Below, one piece after another: positions 5,863 to 8,315 of a stretch of 8,315 nucleotides of DNA. The DNA lies in NCBI GenBank assembly GCA_023511325.1, contig JAIMBU010000083.1, forward strand, positions 1-8,315, read 5' to 3'. Under the pieces are notes generated by a model. It was not told the origin of the DNA, ran no database searches, and worked only from the letters and a program-made list of their open reading frames with translations. A program made the position numbers and the translations under genes. The DNA comes from Gorillibacterium sp. Its GTDB lineage: Bacteria; Bacillota; Bacilli; Paenibacillales; NBRC-103111. The stretch's first letter is position 1, and the number at the start of each line of letters is the position of its first letter.

Positions 5863-6800
5863 AATCAGAGGACCTTGAATCTGGCGCTATTGATCTTAAC
5901 CGTTTAAAAGAAGAGATAATCTGTCTTCAGGGCTGTAGCCTAGAACAAATCCACAAAGGTTTTTCCAATGACAAGAAGTTCGCTGTCCAGTCTGCTGAGG
6001 GCACTTCTTATCTGCTTCGTTTATTTGAAGCAGACGAATTTGAGCATAAGCAGATAGAATTTACAATTTTGCAGCAGATGCTTGAGCATCATGTTACTTG
6101 CTCAAGACCCATTGAGCTTGGCATGTCAGCACAAGCCGGCTACATGCTACTATCGTTTGTTGAAGGAAATGATGCCACGGAGGAGCTTCCTCATTACACG
6201 CAAAGCGAACAATTCCATGTTGGCGTAGAGGCGGGTCGTGAGCTGAAGAAAATAAATAGCATTCAAGCGCCCGATTTGGTAGCACCATGGTATGACCGAA
6301 AAATCGCCAAGCATAAAAGATACATGGACGCCTATGCCGCATGTGGCTACAAGGTGAAGCAGGATGAGCAGATCATTGCGTTTATCGATGAGAATATCAA
6401 GTTTATGCAGAACAGGCCTAATCTTTTTCAGCATGATGATTTTCATGTGGGGAATTTAATTGTTAAGGACAAACGTCTTGCCGGAGTGATTGATTTTAAT
6501 CGCTATGATTGGGGCGACCCGATTCATGAGTTTCTCAAGGTAGGAATATTCAGTCGGGAGATTAGCACTGCCTTCTCCATAGGCCAGATTAAGGGCTATC
6601 ACAACAATGAGGAGCCACGTGAGGAGTTTTGGCGCCTTTACGCTCTTTACCTAGCCATGTCTGTTTTCTCCACAGTCGTGTGGACGTTATCTTACTTTCC
6701 GGAGAATATGGATGAGATGATGAGCAAGGTGGAACGTTTCCTAGACGATCATGATTATTTTGCGAGAATCATCCCAAATTGGTATACAGAGGGTTTTTAA
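5859..6800 (+). CDS. APH-fold phosphotransferase (aminoglycoside phosphotransferase family)
   Basis: A 313-residue kinase of the APH/choline-kinase fold (PF01636), expected to phosphorylate a hydroxyl of a small molecule with ATP; antibiotic resistance is possible but not shown, since this branch is broad. The N-lobe has the GFSNDKKF nucleotide loop and a YLLRLF strand. The C-lobe has the catalytic HDDFHVGN (192-199, with D194 and N199) and the metal-binding VIDFNRYDWGDP (210-221, D212). The last part is helical, rich in aromatic residues, and ends FARIIPNWYTEGF. The frame is open from 5811, but that would overlap the upstream gene by 52 bases. GTG 5859 has GAGGGA at 5845-5850, eight bases away, and overlaps the upstream TGA by four bases, a standard coupled start. 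GrpB follows 24 bases after the stop. Confidence 0.87.
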   Translation: MKSEDLESGAIDLNRLKEEIICLQGCSLEQIHKGFSNDKKFAVQSAEGTSYLLRLFEADEFEHKQIEFTILQQMLEHHVTCSRPIELGMSAQAGYMLLSFVEGNDATEELPHYTQSEQFHVGVEAGRELKKINSIQAPDLVAPWYDRKIAKHKRYMDAYAACGYKVKQDEQIIAFIDENIKFMQNRPNLFQHDDFHVGNLIVKDKRLAGVIDFNRYDWGDPIHEFLKVGIFSREISTAFSIGQIKGYHNNEEPREEFWRLYALYLAMSVFSTVVWTLSYFPENMDEMMSKVERFLDDHDYFARIIPNWYTEGF

Positions 6801-6824
6801 AACATTTAAGCGGGAGGGGTCATC

Positions 6825-7352
6825 ATGGTCGAACCAACAAAGGTTGTTCAAGTCGAGCCGTATAACCCAGAGTGGAGAGTGGAATTCGAGAGAATCAAGA
6901 CGATGCTTTTAAGCTATATTGGCGATATTGTCCTTGCGATTGAACATGTGGGAAGCACCTCTGTAGAAGGATTAGCGGCGAAACCGATCATCGACCTCGA
7001 TGTGGTCATTGACAGCTATACAGCACTGCCAGATATTATCGAGCGTTTGGGCCGTGAAGGATTCACGCATGAAGGAAATCTCGGTATTGAAGGACGCGAA
7101 GCTTTTAAACGGACGGGTACGGACGGGTTGATGAGTTATCACCTCTATGTTTGTCCTAAGGATGGCAGAGGTTATCTGGAGCATATCGCTCTTCGGGATT
7201 ATCTGCGGACTAACGAGACAGCAAGGAATGAATACGGAGCACTTAAGCTTCGCTTGGCTGAAGCATACCGTTACGATATCGATCAATATTGTGATAACAA
7301 AACGGAATTTGTCCGAGAGATCCTCAACAAAACCATGTATAAGAATAAATGA
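6825..7352 (+). CDS. GrpB family protein (UPF0157, nucleotidyltransferase fold)
   Basis: A 175-residue protein of the GrpB/UPF0157 family (PF04229), which has a nucleotidyltransferase-like fold and no settled function; fusions to dephospho-CoA kinase are known in some bacteria. The family signature is complete: VEPYNPEWRVEFE near residues 10-22, IEHVGSTSVEGLAAKPIIDLDV at 39-60 (with H41, S44, K53 and the acidic D57/D59), LGIEGREAFKR and SYHLYVC in the middle, and LRLAEAYRYDIDQYCDNKTEFV toward the end. Length is typical. ATG 6825 has GGGAGGGG at 6812-6819, a very strong ribosome binding site. It is the third gene of the run; the bases GGGTCATCATG around its start are also found at the start of the first gene (5285-5295). 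Confidence 0.9.
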   Translation: MVEPTKVVQVEPYNPEWRVEFERIKTMLLSYIGDIVLAIEHVGSTSVEGLAAKPIIDLDVVIDSYTALPDIIERLGREGFTHEGNLGIEGREAFKRTGTDGLMSYHLYVCPKDGRGYLEHIALRDYLRTNETARNEYGALKLRLAEAYRYDIDQYCDNKTEFVREILNKTMYKNK

Positions 7353-7363
7353 TTGGAGATGAA

Positions 7364-7798
7364 ATGACTGAATCAGCAGGGATCAACTAGACGATTTCGT
7401 TTCACTAGCCAGGCAACAGCTAGGAACAAAACGTTAAAATTTCTTGTGATTCTTCTGATCCTGTTTTTGTTGTTACGAATTCCAGCTTTGTTTGAACCGC
7501 TTGGAGCTTGGCAGGAGCAGCACTTGGACTTTTCTTCGTTTCGTTGGGTGAAGATTTATTCTGGCGAGGTTATGTGCAAAAGCAGTTTGGATTCTGGTTC
7601 TCTACCATAGGTTTTGGGCTGTTGCATTTTGTTGGAGGAGTATCTATTTCGTTGTCTTATGCGATCCAGAGTGGGATATTTACTTTTATTCTTGGGTTAC
7701 TCCTTAGTTGGGTGCGGAAAAAGACCGATTCCGTTTATGCTAGTGCTGCTATCCATGGTTTATACGGTTTAGTGAATGCCATTATTGTCATTGCCTAA
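7364..7798 (+). pseudogene. CPBP-family intramembrane protease, frameshifted and internally shortened remnant
   Basis: Coding text of a CPBP (CAAX-protease/bacteriocin-processing, PF02517) membrane protein is spread over two frames. ATG 7364, with GGAG at 7355-7358, opens a frame that stops after eight codons. Skipping one base near 7373 would join it to a second frame with a hydrophobic helix (KFLVILLILFLLLRIPALF, about 7437-7493). The conserved domain is in the frame that resumes around 7508 and ends at 7798: GEDLFWRGYVQ (normally EExxxR), GLLHF with the first His, and SAAIHGLYGLVN with the second. Only one helix precedes the EE-type motif where intact relatives have several, so an internal deletion is likely. 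The second motif residue is D instead of E, and the residue four after the last His is G instead of N or D. I judge it non-functional. Confidence 0.7.
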
Positions 7799-7861
7799 TA
7801 AACAGGAACAGGAAAGAATATTAGGTCAATTAGCTTGCTGGTGTTCTGTATTACATTCAAA

Positions 7862-7890
7862 TTGACTTCCGTTAACTGGTGATATATAGT
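7862..7890 (+). promoter_or_regulatory. Sigma-A promoter for the VOC gene
   Basis: TTGACT (7862-7867), a 17-base spacer and TATAGT (7885-7890) form the best consensus promoter in the window. Transcription would begin near 7897, giving a leader of about 32 bases. Two adjacent palindromes cover the expected start: AGTGCACT (7888-7895) and TAGAATTCTA (7895-7904), which could be an operator. Confidence 0.65.
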
Positions 7891-7928
7891 GCACTAGAAT
7901 TCTAATTTCACCAGACAGGAGCAATGAC

Positions 7929-8315
7929 ATGAATAGTAATGTAATAGGTATCGGACACACCGCTTATACAACAGCTAGAATGGATGAAATGCTTCATTTT
8001 TATTGCGATATTTTAGGCTTCGAAAATTCATTCGCCTTATATGATGATAATAAGAAACCATGGATTCAATATATTCGACTCGCAGGCTGTCAATTTCTTG
8101 AGCTATTTTATGCCAAGGATGACTTTGATCCTAAAGAAGGAACCTATGCTCATCTTTGCATTCAAGTGGCCGATGTTATGGTCATGGATAAGTTGCTCAA
8201 GGAACACGAAATTGATGTTTATTGGGGTCCTGTGCAAGGCTTAGATAAGAACTGGCAGTGTTGGGCGAAAGATCCAGACGGTAATCCGATCGAATTCATG
8301 CAGATCGATCTAGAT
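7929..8315 (+). CDS. VOC family (glyoxalase/bleomycin-resistance fold) protein, cut at the window edge
   Basis: 129 codons are visible and the frame is still open at the right edge; most of the protein is probably present, since such proteins are often 120-150 residues. Two beta-alpha-beta-beta-beta modules are seen: GIGHTAYTTARMDEMLHFYCDILGF begins the first, and TYAHLCIQVADVMVMDKLL begins the second. The usual metal ligands of the fold are present at H10, E58 (in FLELFY), H75 and E122 (in GNPIEFMQ). VOC proteins include glyoxalases, dioxygenases and antibiotic-binding proteins, and the substrate cannot be told from this sequence. ATG 7929 has AGGAG at 7917-7921 with seven-base spacing, and its own promoter lies just upstream, so it is a separate transcription unit from the decayed protease gene. 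Confidence 0.85.
   Translation, partial: MNSNVIGIGHTAYTTARMDEMLHFYCDILGFENSFALYDDNKKPWIQYIRLAGCQFLELFYAKDDFDPKEGTYAHLCIQVADVMVMDKLLKEHEIDVYWGPVQGLDKNWQCWAKDPDGNPIEFMQIDLD

Noticed and set aside
6094..6446. Minus-strand open frames opposite the kinase gene
   Set aside because: They are antisense to conserved kinase motifs, with no family resemblance or start signals.
5293..6800. Nucleotidyltransferase plus kinase as a MNT-HEPN or AbiE-type toxin-antitoxin pair
   Set aside because: The partner has clear APH kinase motifs and no HEPN RxxxxH signature, and the nucleotidyltransferase is of the PF06042 type, not MNT.
7508..7798. Intact small CPBP gene starting at TTG 7508
   Set aside because: No usable ribosome binding site at proper distance (GGAG is one base away), the domain begins immediately without preceding helices, and coding text for the missing N-terminal helix lies just upstream in another frame.

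Overview
The window looks like chromosome of a low-to-mid GC Gram-positive bacterium of the order Bacillales, probably Paenibacillus-like. The evidence is strong AGGAGG-type ribosome binding sites before nearly every gene, sigma-A-type promoters, and close similarity (from memory of the families) to Bacillus subtilis YcgR/YcgQ and MneP. No rRNA, tRNA, transposase or phage gene was seen.

Left part (1-2100) is a divergent metal/ion-transport locus. On the minus strand is a YcgR-type permease (47-958), whose stop overlaps the start of a YcgQ-type partner that runs off the left edge. On the plus strand is a MneP-like cation diffusion facilitator (best start 1192). A 233-bp divergent spacer holds promoter candidates for both sides. 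The facilitator is followed closely by a DUF1697 gene (2092-2631) and then a PLP-dependent aminotransferase of the DapL/PatA-like class (2672-3898). A 20-bp perfect hairpin (3927-3978) sits between this plus-strand run and the convergent minus-strand pair that follows.

Middle part (4013-5292): a small XRE-type regulator and an overlapping four-helix membrane protein form a minus-strand operon with a palindrome just upstream. Then comes about 620 bp without a gene. It contains a cluster of short direct repeats (core AACTGTATTTCCTACAT) with related inverted copies further on. This is the most unexplained structure in the window.

Right part (5293-8315): a plus-strand run of a PF06042-type nucleotidyltransferase, an APH-fold kinase translationally coupled to it through a GTGA overlap, and a GrpB/UPF0157 protein. 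These three look like a compact operon of two nucleotidyltransferase-fold proteins plus a small-molecule kinase. After them lies a decayed CPBP intramembrane protease gene with frame breaks and probably an internal deletion, then a VOC (glyoxalase-fold) gene with its own good promoter, cut by the right edge. The overall picture is ordinary accessory chromosome. The repeat cluster and the nucleotidyltransferase/kinase/GrpB cassette are the items most worth follow-up; I do not see clear proof of a wholly new system.
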